This document shows positions 43,620 through 52,827 of a stretch of 64,000 bases of DNA, piece after piece. Below the pieces are notes generated by a model. That model was not told the DNA's origin. It was given only the letters and a program-made list of their open reading frames with translations, and searched no databases. Location of the stretch: the NCBI GenBank assembly GCA_903837605.1, contig CAILVF010000087.1, positions 62,001 through 126,000 on the forward strand. Direction: 5' to 3'. The stretch is from an uncultured Bacteroidales bacterium (GTDB taxonomy: Bacteria; Bacteroidota; Bacteroidia; Bacteroidales; FEN-979). The first letter of the stretch is position 1. Each line of letters starts with the position of its first letter. The translations under genes and the position numbers were made by a program.

Positions 43620-44293
43620 GCCCTGCAAAAATTGAAAGGCTGTTCGGAAATTTTATCCCGGAGGCAGCCATGGATATGCTCATTGTGTGCCTGCAGGGAC
43701 ATTCTCTTGATTGCAGGGTCGTAAGCAAGAGATCAACAAAGGCAGGGGATTTTCGTCAACCACGAAACGGCCAGCCATCCAGGATCACGATTAACGGGGA
43801 TCTCAATCGTTACGCTTTCCTTCTCACTCTGATTCATGAAGTAGCCCATTTCTTCGTATACCTTGATACGGAAAAGGCTAATACTTTTTTAATACGTAAA
43901 CACAGGCCCCTGCCTCATGGGAAGGAATGGAAAAAACGTTTTACCGGTCTGATCCAGCCATTTTTAAGCATGAATGTATTCCCGCTGGAAGTTGAAAAAG
44001 CCCTTGTCTCCTATTTTGAGGCGCCTAAAGCTTCAGCTTCTGCCGACAGCAGGCTTCAGAGGTTATTGCAGGCTTACGACCCGCCCGGGGAATTTATAAG
44101 GATCACCGACATTCCTGAAGGGGGACTGTTCATGACAGGATCCGGAAGGGTTTTCGTGAAAATGGACAGGTTGAGAAAGCGCTACCGCTGCAGGTGTTAC
44201 AAATCCCGGAAGATGTATCTTTTCAGCCCTGAAGCAATGATTTTACCGGTAAAAAGCGAGAGGGAGGAAAAATATTGTAATTCCTCGGGATAA
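43562..44293 (+). CDS. SprT-like domain protein
   Basis: About 243 residues when started at a TTG at 43562. The frame is open to 43430 but that part overlaps the small lipoprotein gene, and no ATG occurs before residue 81 of the long frame, so the true start is uncertain. SprT-like zinc-metallopeptidase features: LTLIHEVAHFF (HExxH) and a downstream HGKEWKKRF. A C-terminal basic CRCYKSRKMYLFSP may be a degenerate zinc ribbon. Family members include DNA-protein crosslink proteases (Spartan), but the function in Bacteroidota is not established. Confidence 0.82.
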   Translation: MQLPFIRLFESKADNLYLLSPAKIERLFGNFIPEAAMDMLIVCLQGHSLDCRVVSKRSTKAGDFRQPRNGQPSRITINGDLNRYAFLLTLIHEVAHFFVYLDTEKANTFLIRKHRPLPHGKEWKKRFTGLIQPFLSMNVFPLEVEKALVSYFEAPKASASADSRLQRLLQAYDPPGEFIRITDIPEGGLFMTGSGRVFVKMDRLRKRYRCRCYKSRKMYLFSPEAMILPVKSEREEKYCNSSG

Positions 44294-44297
44294 TAAT

Positions 44298-44305
44298 TAA
44301 GTTTG
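44298..44305 (+). promoter_or_regulatory. -7 promoter element of manC
   Basis: TAAGTTTG matches TAnnTTTG and starts 5 bases after the SprT-like stop codon, 19 bases before the manC ATG. An AGAGGA just before the ATG (44316-44321) is one of the few Shine-Dalgarno-like sequences seen in this window. Confidence 0.45.
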
Positions 44306-44324
44306 CAATAGAATAACAGAGGAT

Positions 44325-45422
44325 ATGGCAAAATCTAAGCACAATTTCTGCGTGATTATGGCCGGCGGTATCGGCGCCCGCTTCTGGCCCATGAGCAGGA
44401 CCACCCACCCTAAACAGTTTATCGACATCCTTGGCACGGGCGAAACCCTGATCCAGCAAACGTTCAGGCGGTTCAAGAAGATCTGCCCCCTGGAAAACAT
44501 TTATGTCGTTACGAACGATATTTATTTTGACCTTGTAAGGCAGCAGATCCCTGAGATGCTGCCCGACCAGATCCTCCTGGAGCCATCCCGGCGAAATACG
44601 GCTCCCTGCATTGCTTATGCAAATTACCGTATTCTCCTGCGTGATGAAGAGGCCAGGATTGTCGTAGCCCCTTCCGATCATATCATCCTCAAGGAAGACA
44701 TCTTCATTGCCAACATCAAATCGGCCCTGGAAGCTTCTTCGGATCACGACTGGCTCCTGACCCTGGGGATCAGGCCAAGCCGCCCCGATACGGGTTACGG
44801 ATATATCCAATACCTCGAAGGGACTGTTTATCCGAAAGACCCGCATATCAGGCGAGTTAAAACATTTACCGAGAAGCCCGATCATGGCCTCGCCGTAACC
44901 TTCCTGAAGTGCGGTGACTTCCTATGGAACTCGGGGATTTTCATTTGGTCGGTTAAAAGCATAATGAAAGCCTTTGAAGAACACCTTCCCGAGGTGGACA
45001 TCCTGTTTAAAAAAGGGGCCAAAGTGTATAATACCCCAAAAGAAAAAGCCTTTATCAGGGACACCTATACTATCTGTAAAAGCATTTCCATCGATTACGG
45101 GGTAATGGAAAAAGCAAGCAACGTATATGTTCTCGCTGCTGATTTCGGCTGGTCGGACCTGGGGACCTGGGGCTCTTTATTTGAGAACCGGCCCAAAGAC
45201 AAGCATTCGAATGCTGTTGTGGGAAAGAATGTCATACTGTATGATTCCACGAACTGCATAGTGAACCTGCCGAATGACAAGGTTGCGGTTCTGGAAGGTC
45301 TTACGGATTACATCGTGGTGGAAGCCGACAATGTGCTTCTTGTTTGTCGCAAATCGGATGAGCAGCAGATACGCCAGTTTGTTAATGATGTAAGACTGGA
45401 GAAAGGCGAGAAATACGTTTAG
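44325..45422 (+). CDS. manC: Mannose-1-phosphate guanylyltransferase
   Basis: 365 residues. Nucleotidyltransferase signature MAGGIGARFWPMSRTTHPKQF at residues 11-31, then PSRRNTAPCIAYANY, VVAPSDHIIL, the FTEKPD motif, and C-terminal FGWSDLGTWGSL. It makes GDP-mannose from mannose-1-phosphate and GTP for glycan synthesis. It has only the transferase domain, with no isomerase fusion. It fits with the nearby surface-glycan genes. Confidence 0.93.
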   Translation: MAKSKHNFCVIMAGGIGARFWPMSRTTHPKQFIDILGTGETLIQQTFRRFKKICPLENIYVVTNDIYFDLVRQQIPEMLPDQILLEPSRRNTAPCIAYANYRILLRDEEARIVVAPSDHIILKEDIFIANIKSALEASSDHDWLLTLGIRPSRPDTGYGYIQYLEGTVYPKDPHIRRVKTFTEKPDHGLAVTFLKCGDFLWNSGIFIWSVKSIMKAFEEHLPEVDILFKKGAKVYNTPKEKAFIRDTYTICKSISIDYGVMEKASNVYVLAADFGWSDLGTWGSLFENRPKDKHSNAVVGKNVILYDSTNCIVNLPNDKVAVLEGLTDYIVVEADNVLLVCRKSDEQQIRQFVNDVRLEKGEKYV

Positions 45423-45443
45423 AATGCCGGGGCTCCGGGGAAA

Positions 45444-45487
45444 AACAGCAGAGGCCGCCGCGGGGATCCGCGGCGGCCTCTGCTGTT
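45444..45487. terminator. Strong GC-rich bidirectional terminator hairpin
   Basis: Perfect 20-base arms (45444-45463 and 45468-45487, core CAGCAGAGGCCGCCGCGG) around the loop GGAT. It lies between the convergent manC and S9 peptidase genes. On the minus strand it is followed by a T run (AAAAA at 45441-45445 on plus), so it terminates the S9 peptidase transcript. On the plus strand the tail TTAATT is weaker. Confidence 0.9.
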
Positions 45488-45508
45488 AATTCAGATAAAA
45501 CCAGGAAA

Positions 45509-47425
45509 CTATTTTTTCAGGTGTTCCCCAAGGAACTTCTCCATCCCCCTGTAAAAATCAAAGCGGTTCTCTTCATTGTGGAAACCATGGCCTTCATTAT
45601 CCTTAACCATGTATTCGACAACAACGCCTTTCTTTTTCAAAGCTTCAACCATCTGGTCTGATTCGGCCTTGTTAACCCTGGGGTCGTTGGCGCCCTGGGC
45701 TATGAATAAAGGCGTCTTGATCCTGTCGACATGGAAAACAGGAGAAATCGAAGCCAGCAATGCACTGTCTTTCTTGGGGTCCCCCACCATCTCGTGGAAC
45801 ATGTCGAGCATAGGTTTCCAATACGGAGGAATGGTGTTCATAAAAGTGAACATATTGGAAACACCCACATAATCAACAGCTGCAGCATACTGATCAGGGT
45901 CTTTAACTATGCCCATCAGTGTTGCATATCCACCGTAGCTACCGCCATAAATGGCGACCCGTTTTGGATCTGCAATGCCTTTGTCAACCAGCCACTTAAG
46001 CCCGTCACTAACATCATCCTGCATAGTCAGCCCCCATTGTTTGAACGAATCTTCCCAGAACTTTTTTCCGTATCCCGTCGATCCCCTGAAATTCATCTGT
46101 AAAACAGCATAACCGCGGTTTGCAAGGAACTGTATCTCGGGATTGAACCCCCAGCTGTCGCGGGCCCATGGACCTCCGTGAGGGTTGACCACCAGCGGCA
46201 GGTCCTTTGCAGTTTCCATGGTATACCCGTTCGGAAGGGTAAGGTACCCCTGGATGGTAAGGCCGTCGCGCGATTTGTACTCGATCGGGTTCATCTCCGC
46301 AAGTTCTTCTGCTTTGAGCCATGGCCCGATATCAGCGATCTTTGTGAGTTTGTCGGCCGTCTTGTCATAAATGTAATATGCCCCGAGGGACCTGTCACTG
46401 TATACCCTGACGATAAACTTATCTTCAGCTTTTGTAGACCAGGGAATATTTACCCTGAGGTCGCCTACTTCTTTCTGTACGCGGTCGTATACTTTTTTTG
46501 TTTCTTCGTCAAAGAAAAACCTCTCCGCCTTGGAAGATTCATAATCGGCCGATGTGAGTACCTTGCGTTTCTTCGAGTAATTAAGCCCTGTCACATCAAA
46601 ATTAGGATTCTCATAAAGCGTCTTTATCTCCTTGCCATTGGCAATATCAAACTCACATACTACCGCTTTGTCCCTTCCCAGGTTGGAAATAGCATAAACG
46701 TTCTTGTTGTCGAAGGTGAAAAATGCCGGAGAAACAGTTTCCTTAAAACTCGTGGTCAGCACCGGCTTGAATTTGTCGGTTTCTTTTTCCCGGTAAAGAA
46801 TTTGTGCGTTAACTCCATCCACAATTGCAGTGGCCACGCGGAGTTTCCCTTCATGGTCCATCATCCAGCCCTGGATATTGCCCGGGTTCTCGGCAAGTTG
46901 TTTCATGTCACCCGTCACGATGTTCAGGCGGAAGGGGTCAAAAACCTGGGGATTCCTTTTATTCAGGCCAATGAGCACTTCATCGGGGAAATTCTCCATC
47001 TCGTCAAATATCTCAGTGCGAACCTTGGGAAAATCAGTAAAGCATTTCAGGTTGCTGCCGTCAACATTAACTCCGTAAAGACGGAAATTCTCATCCCCTC
47101 CTGTATCCTTCAGGAATAGGATACGGGTCGGATTCTTCCAGAAATAGTTTGAAATATCACGGTCGGTCTCAGAAGTCAGCCTCATTGCACTGTCTTTGCC
47201 GATCTCCTGTACGTAAATATTCATCCTTTTCTGATACGGTGCCATATAGGAGAAGTATTTCCCGTCGGGCGAAATCTGGTAACGTGCTTTTTCGGGATTC
47301 TTAAAGAAGTCCTCCAGCGGGATCTGGCGCACCTGCGCAGGTTTACCCGGCTTGCATCCCTGCATCATAAATGACAGGGCTAATATCCCTGAAAACATCA
47401 GGGATAACATGAATTTTTTTCTCAT
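45509..47425 (-). CDS. S9 family (prolyl oligopeptidase-like) peptidase lipoprotein
   Basis: 638 residues with a lipoprotein signal (SLMFSGILALSFMMQGC). An N-terminal beta-propeller (about residues 40-380, repeated YQISPDGKYFSYMAP-like blades) is followed by a C-terminal alpha/beta hydrolase. The hydrolase has nucleophile GGSYGGYA (Ser about 496), Asp in ANDPRVNKAESDQM (about 578) and His in NEGHGFHNEE (about 613). It cleaves short peptides in the periplasm or at the cell surface. A -7 box lies upstream (47452-47459). Confidence 0.93.
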   Translation of the reverse strand: MRKKFMLSLMFSGILALSFMMQGCKPGKPAQVRQIPLEDFFKNPEKARYQISPDGKYFSYMAPYQKRMNIYVQEIGKDSAMRLTSETDRDISNYFWKNPTRILFLKDTGGDENFRLYGVNVDGSNLKCFTDFPKVRTEIFDEMENFPDEVLIGLNKRNPQVFDPFRLNIVTGDMKQLAENPGNIQGWMMDHEGKLRVATAIVDGVNAQILYREKETDKFKPVLTTSFKETVSPAFFTFDNKNVYAISNLGRDKAVVCEFDIANGKEIKTLYENPNFDVTGLNYSKKRKVLTSADYESSKAERFFFDEETKKVYDRVQKEVGDLRVNIPWSTKAEDKFIVRVYSDRSLGAYYIYDKTADKLTKIADIGPWLKAEELAEMNPIEYKSRDGLTIQGYLTLPNGYTMETAKDLPLVVNPHGGPWARDSWGFNPEIQFLANRGYAVLQMNFRGSTGYGKKFWEDSFKQWGLTMQDDVSDGLKWLVDKGIADPKRVAIYGGSYGGYATLMGIVKDPDQYAAAVDYVGVSNMFTFMNTIPPYWKPMLDMFHEMVGDPKKDSALLASISPVFHVDRIKTPLFIAQGANDPRVNKAESDQMVEALKKKGVVVEYMVKDNEGHGFHNEENRFDFYRGMEKFLGEHLKK

Positions 47426-47451
47426 AAAAGGTTCATTTTAAGTTCCTGTCA

Positions 47452-47459
47452 CAAAAGTA
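47452..47459 (-). promoter_or_regulatory. -7 promoter element of the S9 peptidase gene
   Basis: TACTTTTG on the minus strand (47459-47452) matches TAnnTTTG, 26 bases before the ATG at 47425. No clear -33 TTTG is visible. Confidence 0.45.
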
Positions 47460-47539
47460 AATATATTTGTTTTCCAATTCATTATACCCTTTGGAAAAAA
47501 TAAAATGGGTTTTCGGCCGTTATAAATAAAAAGCGAATA

Positions 47540-49060
47540 GTGGACATATACCTTAGAAAAAGACGCTGGAAGCTCTTTCTTTTTACGATCGCAATAATTA
47601 TCGTGGCGGCCTCATTGTATTATACCAGAATCCTGGTGAACGAGATCCGCAGGGACGAACGCAAAAACGTTGCGATCTGGGCCGATGCCATCCACCATAA
47701 AGCTGATCTTGTTAATGTTACGAATAAACTCTTTGAACAGATCAAGGAAGAGGAAAGGCGAAGGGTGATGATTCTTGCCGAAGCACAAAGGAGGCTCATT
47801 ATTACAACGTCCAACAACGAGCTTACATTTCTGCTTGACATCATCGGCAACAATACAAACATTCCGATCATTGAAACCGACGAACTTGGTATAATCTGCA
47901 GTTCCCGTAACATCCAGCTGGGGAAAGACACCCTTGTAAAATTTGATGGAAGGAAACTTGAAGGAAAACTGCTGAAGGATTTCACCAAATATCCCCCGAT
48001 CGAGGTAAATTATTACAGGGATAAAAAACATTACCTTTATTATAAAGATTCAAACATATTCACTGAACTTAAAAAGGTCATTGACGAACTGATCGACTCT
48101 TTCTTTTCTGAAGTTGTGCTGAATTCTGCATCAGTCCCGGTCATCGTTACCGACAGCACGGGAAAAAACTGGACCAGTTACGGCAATATTCCAAAGAAAA
48201 ACATGGAAGACCCGCGCTTTGTTGAAAAAACGCTTAATTCCATGGCTTCTGAGAATCCGCCCATTGTTGTTAATCTTGCCAATACCGGCGTTCATTTAAT
48301 ATATTTTGAAGACTCCTTCCTCCTGAAACAGCTTCAATACTATCCTTATGTTCAGCTTGCGGTGATCGCTCTTTTCCTTTTTATCGCCTACCTTCTTTTC
48401 AGTTATGCCAGGCAGTCGGAACAGAACCAGGTCTGGGTGGGGATGGCCAAGGAAACAGCTCACCAGCTGGGAACCCCGCTCTCATCAATGGTTGCATGGA
48501 TTGAGCTGCTTAAATTAAAGGGGCTTGATAATGAAACCGTTATTGAAATCGAAAAAGACGTGCAGCGATTGGAAACCATCACCGACCGGTTTTCAAAAAT
48601 AGGATCTGCGGCCAAACTTGAAAAACTGAATATTGTCCAGGTTGTTCATCAGGCCGTGGGATATATCAGTACAAGAACATCCCAGAAAGTGAAGTTCGAG
48701 GTCAGTCCTCCGCCAATGAAAGTAATTGAAATCCCGCTGAACCTGCATCTTTTTGAATGGGTCATTGAGAACCTCTGCAAGAATGCCGTGGATGCCATGG
48801 AAGGGAGCGGACTTATCAATGTTGAAATCAGCGACGATGTCGACCATATCCATATCGACATCAGCGATACAGGCAAGGGAATTCCCAAATCCAGGTTTAA
48901 AACCATTTTTCATCCGGGCTTTACAAGTAAGTCAAGGGGATGGGGACTGGGGCTCACTTTGTCAAAAAGGATCATCGAAAACTACCATAACGGCAAGATC
49001 TTTGTCAAATCATCCACCCTCGGAAAAGGAACCACTTTCCGTATCATCCTGAAAAAATAG
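47540..49060 (+). CDS. Membrane-bound sensor histidine kinase
   Basis: 506 residues, GTG start at 47540. Membrane helix 1 is about residues 12-30 and helix 2 about 272-292, enclosing a periplasmic sensing region of about 240 residues. The cytoplasmic part has H-box KETAHQLGTPLSSMVAWIELLK (His about 306), N-box ENLCKNAVDAM, G1 DTGKGIP and G2 GWGLGLTLSKRI. No response regulator is adjacent, so it is an orphan kinase. It is 4 bases upstream of hemW. Confidence 0.92.
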   Translation: MDIYLRKRRWKLFLFTIAIIIVAASLYYTRILVNEIRRDERKNVAIWADAIHHKADLVNVTNKLFEQIKEEERRRVMILAEAQRRLIITTSNNELTFLLDIIGNNTNIPIIETDELGIICSSRNIQLGKDTLVKFDGRKLEGKLLKDFTKYPPIEVNYYRDKKHYLYYKDSNIFTELKKVIDELIDSFFSEVVLNSASVPVIVTDSTGKNWTSYGNIPKKNMEDPRFVEKTLNSMASENPPIVVNLANTGVHLIYFEDSFLLKQLQYYPYVQLAVIALFLFIAYLLFSYARQSEQNQVWVGMAKETAHQLGTPLSSMVAWIELLKLKGLDNETVIEIEKDVQRLETITDRFSKIGSAAKLEKLNIVQVVHQAVGYISTRTSQKVKFEVSPPPMKVIEIPLNLHLFEWVIENLCKNAVDAMEGSGLINVEISDDVDHIHIDISDTGKGIPKSRFKTIFHPGFTSKSRGWGLGLTLSKRIIENYHNGKIFVKSSTLGKGTTFRIILKK

Positions 49061-49064
49061 CAGG

Positions 49065-50198
49065 ATGGCCGGGATCTACCTGCATATCCCTTTCTGTAAA
49101 AGCAAATGCCCGTATTGCAATTTCTTTTCAGTGGCTTCCCTCGGCTCGAAAGATCTGTTCCTGGAGGCTTTGCATAAGGAGATCAATATTCAAAGCAAAT
49201 ACCTGGGCAAGCAAAAGATAAGTACTATATATTTCGGAGGAGGGACCCCTTCCCTGCTGAACCCTTCCGAAATCAGTCATGTCCTGGAAAAGATTATTTC
49301 TGTTTTTTCAGTTGAAGAAACTGCCGAGTTCACACTGGAATCCAATCCCGATGATGTCACGGCCCTAAAACTCCGGGAGTGGAGAAAAGCCGGCATAAAC
49401 AGGCTCAGCATCGGCATCCAGTCCTTTGCAGATGAAGACTTGAAATATCTTGGCCGGATACATAACGGAGCCCAGGCTGAAGCATCCTTACAACTTGCGC
49501 TGGATCATGGTTTTTCAAACCTGTCGGCCGATTTCATATACGGAATGCCTACCCTTTGTGATAAGGTTTTCACCCTCAACCTGGAAAAAGCCGTGCATCT
49601 TGGCGTTCCTCATATTTCGGCTTATGCACTGACCCGGGAATCCAAAACAGCCCTTGATGTGATGATAAGGAAACACCAGACCGAGGGGCCCGACGAGGAC
49701 AGGTCCGTATCTCAATTCCGCTTGCTGATGGATTACCTCGGTTCCCTTGATTATCAGCACTACGAAATATCCAACTTCTGCCTTCCCGGCATGTACTCAA
49801 GACATAATTCCTCCTACTGGAAAGGCAATCATTATCTCGGCCTGGGCCCTTCGGCCCATTCCTTTAATGGTGTTTCAAGGCAATGGAACCTCAGCGGAAT
49901 AAGCCGGTATGCCACTCTTATTCAAGCTGGCAGGCCCCATTTTGAAAACGAATCTCTTTCACCTTCCCAGAAGTACAATGAGTATGTGATGGTCTCCATC
50001 AGGACGATGTGGGGGACCGGCATTGCACACATCAGGAAAGAATTCGGCACAGGCCCTGAACAATATTTCAGAAACCAGGCCTTGAAATTCCTTGTAAGCG
50101 GAGACATCCTGGAGAAGGAAGGAATTTATATTTTAAGCGATAAAGGAAAACTGTTTGCCGATAAAATCAGTTCAGATCTTTTTCTGGATATTGATTAA
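49065..50198 (+). CDS. hemW: Radical SAM family heme chaperone HemW
   Basis: 377 residues. N-terminal YLHIPFCKSKCPYCNFFS carries the CxxxCxxC of radical SAM plus the extra Cys position seen in HemW/HemN. It is followed by YFGGGTPSLL, ESNPDD, GIQSFADEDLKYLGRIHNG and a HemN C-terminal domain. HemW binds and delivers heme rather than oxidising coproporphyrinogen. This fits the multiheme NrfA and NrfH encoded nearby. Confidence 0.9.
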   Translation: MAGIYLHIPFCKSKCPYCNFFSVASLGSKDLFLEALHKEINIQSKYLGKQKISTIYFGGGTPSLLNPSEISHVLEKIISVFSVEETAEFTLESNPDDVTALKLREWRKAGINRLSIGIQSFADEDLKYLGRIHNGAQAEASLQLALDHGFSNLSADFIYGMPTLCDKVFTLNLEKAVHLGVPHISAYALTRESKTALDVMIRKHQTEGPDEDRSVSQFRLLMDYLGSLDYQHYEISNFCLPGMYSRHNSSYWKGNHYLGLGPSAHSFNGVSRQWNLSGISRYATLIQAGRPHFENESLSPSQKYNEYVMVSIRTMWGTGIAHIRKEFGTGPEQYFRNQALKFLVSGDILEKEGIYILSDKGKLFADKISSDLFLDID

Positions 50199-50224
50199 TA
50201 TTGCTGTTCGTAAAACTCCCTGCC

Positions 50225-52825
50225 ATGAAAAAAATTTATGCGTTTGTATTTGCCTTTGCTTTGATCTTTTCCAATCTTACTGCTGTAAAAGCAGGGAATC
50301 TCATAAGCCCGGAGGAATTTTTCGGTTTCAAACCGGGAACCGACCGTAAATTGTTTAATTATGAAAAACTGATCGATTACCTGAAGCTGCTGGAACAATC
50401 CTGCCCCCGCGTAAAACTGGCACAGATCGGCAAATCCCCCATGGGAAAACCTATGTATGTTGTGTGCATCTCATCCGCCGACAACATTGCAAATCTTGAT
50501 AAACTGAAGGAGATCAACCGCCAGCTGGCCCTTAACCCGGATCTTTCCGGGGAAGCGATAGCGAAAATGTCGGCAGAAGGAAAAGTCTTTGTTCTGGCTA
50601 CCCTGTCAATGCATTCCAACGAAGTGGCTCCTTCACAGTCCCTGCCGCTGATTGCCTGGGAACTGGCGACCACAAACGATCCCGGGAAGCTGAAGTCACT
50701 GAACGAGGTTGTATACATGGCTGTTCCCTGTCATAACCCCGACGGAATGGATATGGTTGTGGAGAATTACCTGAAATATCTTGGGACTGAATTTGAAGGA
50801 TGTACCCTTCCCAGGGTGTACCATAAGTATGCAGGCCATGACAACAACCGCGATTTTATCTCCCTTACCCAGGAAGACACCCGGGCTATCGACGGTTTAT
50901 ACAGCAAGGACTGGTTCCCGCAGGTGATGGTCGAAAAACACCAGATGGGTTCCGAAGGGGTGAGGTATTTCATCCCCCCTCCTCACGACCCCATCGCCGA
51001 AAACGTGGATGCCGGCATCTGGAACTGGATAGGCGTATTTGGTTCCAATCTCATGAATGATATGACTGCGGATGGCCTTAAGGGAATAAGCCAGAATTAT
51101 CTCTTTGATGATTACTGGCCGGGTTCAACCGAAACCTGTATCTGGAAAAATGTGATCGGGTTCCTTACCGAAGCTGCAAGTGTGCATGTTGCAAGCCCGA
51201 TCTATTGCGAAGAAAATGAACTGGAGACCGGGGGCAAAGGGCTTTCGGAATACAAGAAAAGCATCAACTTCCCAGAACCCTGGAAAGGGGGCTGGTGGAG
51301 ACTTGGCGATATCGTCAACCTTGAAACCTCTTCGACCTATTCCATATTGAAAACTGCAGCTGCAAACAGGGCAGCAATACTGCAGTTCCGGAATTTTATG
51401 TGCAGGAACGAGGTTAAAAAAGGCATGACCGGGGCGCCGTATTATTATATTATGCCTGCTTCCCAGCACGACCGAAGCGAACTGGTTGCATTGGTAAACC
51501 TGCTTATGGAGCATGGAATATCAACATACCTGTTGCAGGAGAACATCCTAATCAACGGCCAATCCATTGCGAAAGGGAGCATCGTGGTCCCGCTTGCACA
51601 GCCTTTCCGCTCCCTTATTAAGGAGATCCTGGAAAAGCAGAAATATCCCGTACGCCATTATACCCCCGATGGGGAAGTTATGAAACCTTACGATATTGCC
51701 AGCTGGTCACTGCCTCTTCACCGGGGAGTGAATTGTTTCGAGGTCGATTCCCTTATCCCTGGTCTTCCATCCCGGATGAAGCTTATTAATGAACCGTTCA
51801 GGTTAAACAGCCCTATGCCTGAAAACTATGCAGCAGCATGCTTCCCTGCCGGGAATAATGAAAGTTATAAAGCCGTCTTCATGGCCAGGTCAAAAGGTCT
51901 CGAAGTAACGCGCAATGCCAAGGGTGACTTTTTCATCAAACGCGATGGGGGAAAAACTCCAAAACTCGACAGCCTTGTTAACCTGATGGGGGTTTCACCC
52001 CAGTTCGTTGCCGCCGGTTCGGATATCCCTTCAAAACAGGTGAAAATTGCTAGGATTGCCCTTGTTGAAACCTATATGCATGATATGGATGCAGGCTGGA
52101 CCCGGTATGTTTTCGACACATATGGAGTACCTTATAAGGTATTGCGCCCCGGGGAATTCGAAAAAACCGATTTCACCAGGGACTTCGACCTGGTTATATT
52201 CCCAAGTAACGAGAAATCGATTCTCATGGAAGGGAAAAATGAATCTGACGGCCAGACCTATCCTACCTCTTACCCTCCTGAATTCACCAAAGGCATTGGC
52301 AAGAAAGGGATGGCCCGGCTCATCGACTTCTTTAACCAGGGCGGGAGGATTCTTTCCTGGGGGAGCTCAACAGAACTGTTTACCGGCCTTCTGAGTACAA
52401 AAGCAAGTGACACCGGAAGGGAATTCCGGCTACCGGTAAGGGATATCTCCAAACGCCTTGCAAAAGAAGGCCTGTTCTGTCCGGGCTCCTTTGTAAGCAT
52501 GGACCTGGTGCCCGATAATCCTATCACCATGGGGATGCCTGCCACGACCGGCATTTTCTTCCGCGGGGAACCTGTGTTTGCAACATCCATTCCTGCATTT
52601 GATATGGACCGCAGGGTGATAGGGAAATTCCCTGAAGACAATATCCTGTTAAGCGGATATTGCGAAAAACCCGAAAAACTCTCCGACAAATCGGTGATGG
52701 TGTGGTTGAAAAAAGGGAAAGGCGAATTAGTTCTTTACGGGTTTGAACCCCAGTTCAGGGCTTCGACCCAGGCTACCTACAAATTGTTGTTCAACCCGCT
52801 TCTGATGCCCTGGGCCGCAAAGTAA
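50225..52825 (+). CDS. M14 family zinc carboxypeptidase, secreted
   Basis: 866 residues from the ATG at 50225. It has a signal peptide (FVFAFALIFSNLTAVKA then GN). The peptidase M14 core has zinc ligands in LSMHSNEVAPSQS (His about 130, Glu about 133) and VPCHNPDGMD (His about 169), with a candidate catalytic Glu in LTEAASV (about 315). The second half (about residues 400-866) looks like an additional glutamine-amidotransferase-like domain (about 600-760) of the kind seen in large Bacteroidota M14 proteins. It should act on peptides outside the inner membrane. Confidence 0.88.
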   Translation: MKKIYAFVFAFALIFSNLTAVKAGNLISPEEFFGFKPGTDRKLFNYEKLIDYLKLLEQSCPRVKLAQIGKSPMGKPMYVVCISSADNIANLDKLKEINRQLALNPDLSGEAIAKMSAEGKVFVLATLSMHSNEVAPSQSLPLIAWELATTNDPGKLKSLNEVVYMAVPCHNPDGMDMVVENYLKYLGTEFEGCTLPRVYHKYAGHDNNRDFISLTQEDTRAIDGLYSKDWFPQVMVEKHQMGSEGVRYFIPPPHDPIAENVDAGIWNWIGVFGSNLMNDMTADGLKGISQNYLFDDYWPGSTETCIWKNVIGFLTEAASVHVASPIYCEENELETGGKGLSEYKKSINFPEPWKGGWWRLGDIVNLETSSTYSILKTAAANRAAILQFRNFMCRNEVKKGMTGAPYYYIMPASQHDRSELVALVNLLMEHGISTYLLQENILINGQSIAKGSIVVPLAQPFRSLIKEILEKQKYPVRHYTPDGEVMKPYDIASWSLPLHRGVNCFEVDSLIPGLPSRMKLINEPFRLNSPMPENYAAACFPAGNNESYKAVFMARSKGLEVTRNAKGDFFIKRDGGKTPKLDSLVNLMGVSPQFVAAGSDIPSKQVKIARIALVETYMHDMDAGWTRYVFDTYGVPYKVLRPGEFEKTDFTRDFDLVIFPSNEKSILMEGKNESDGQTYPTSYPPEFTKGIGKKGMARLIDFFNQGGRILSWGSSTELFTGLLSTKASDTGREFRLPVRDISKRLAKEGLFCPGSFVSMDLVPDNPITMGMPATTGIFFRGEPVFATSIPAFDMDRRVIGKFPEDNILLSGYCEKPEKLSDKSVMVWLKKGKGELVLYGFEPQFRASTQATYKLLFNPLLMPWAAK

Positions 52826-52827
52826 AA

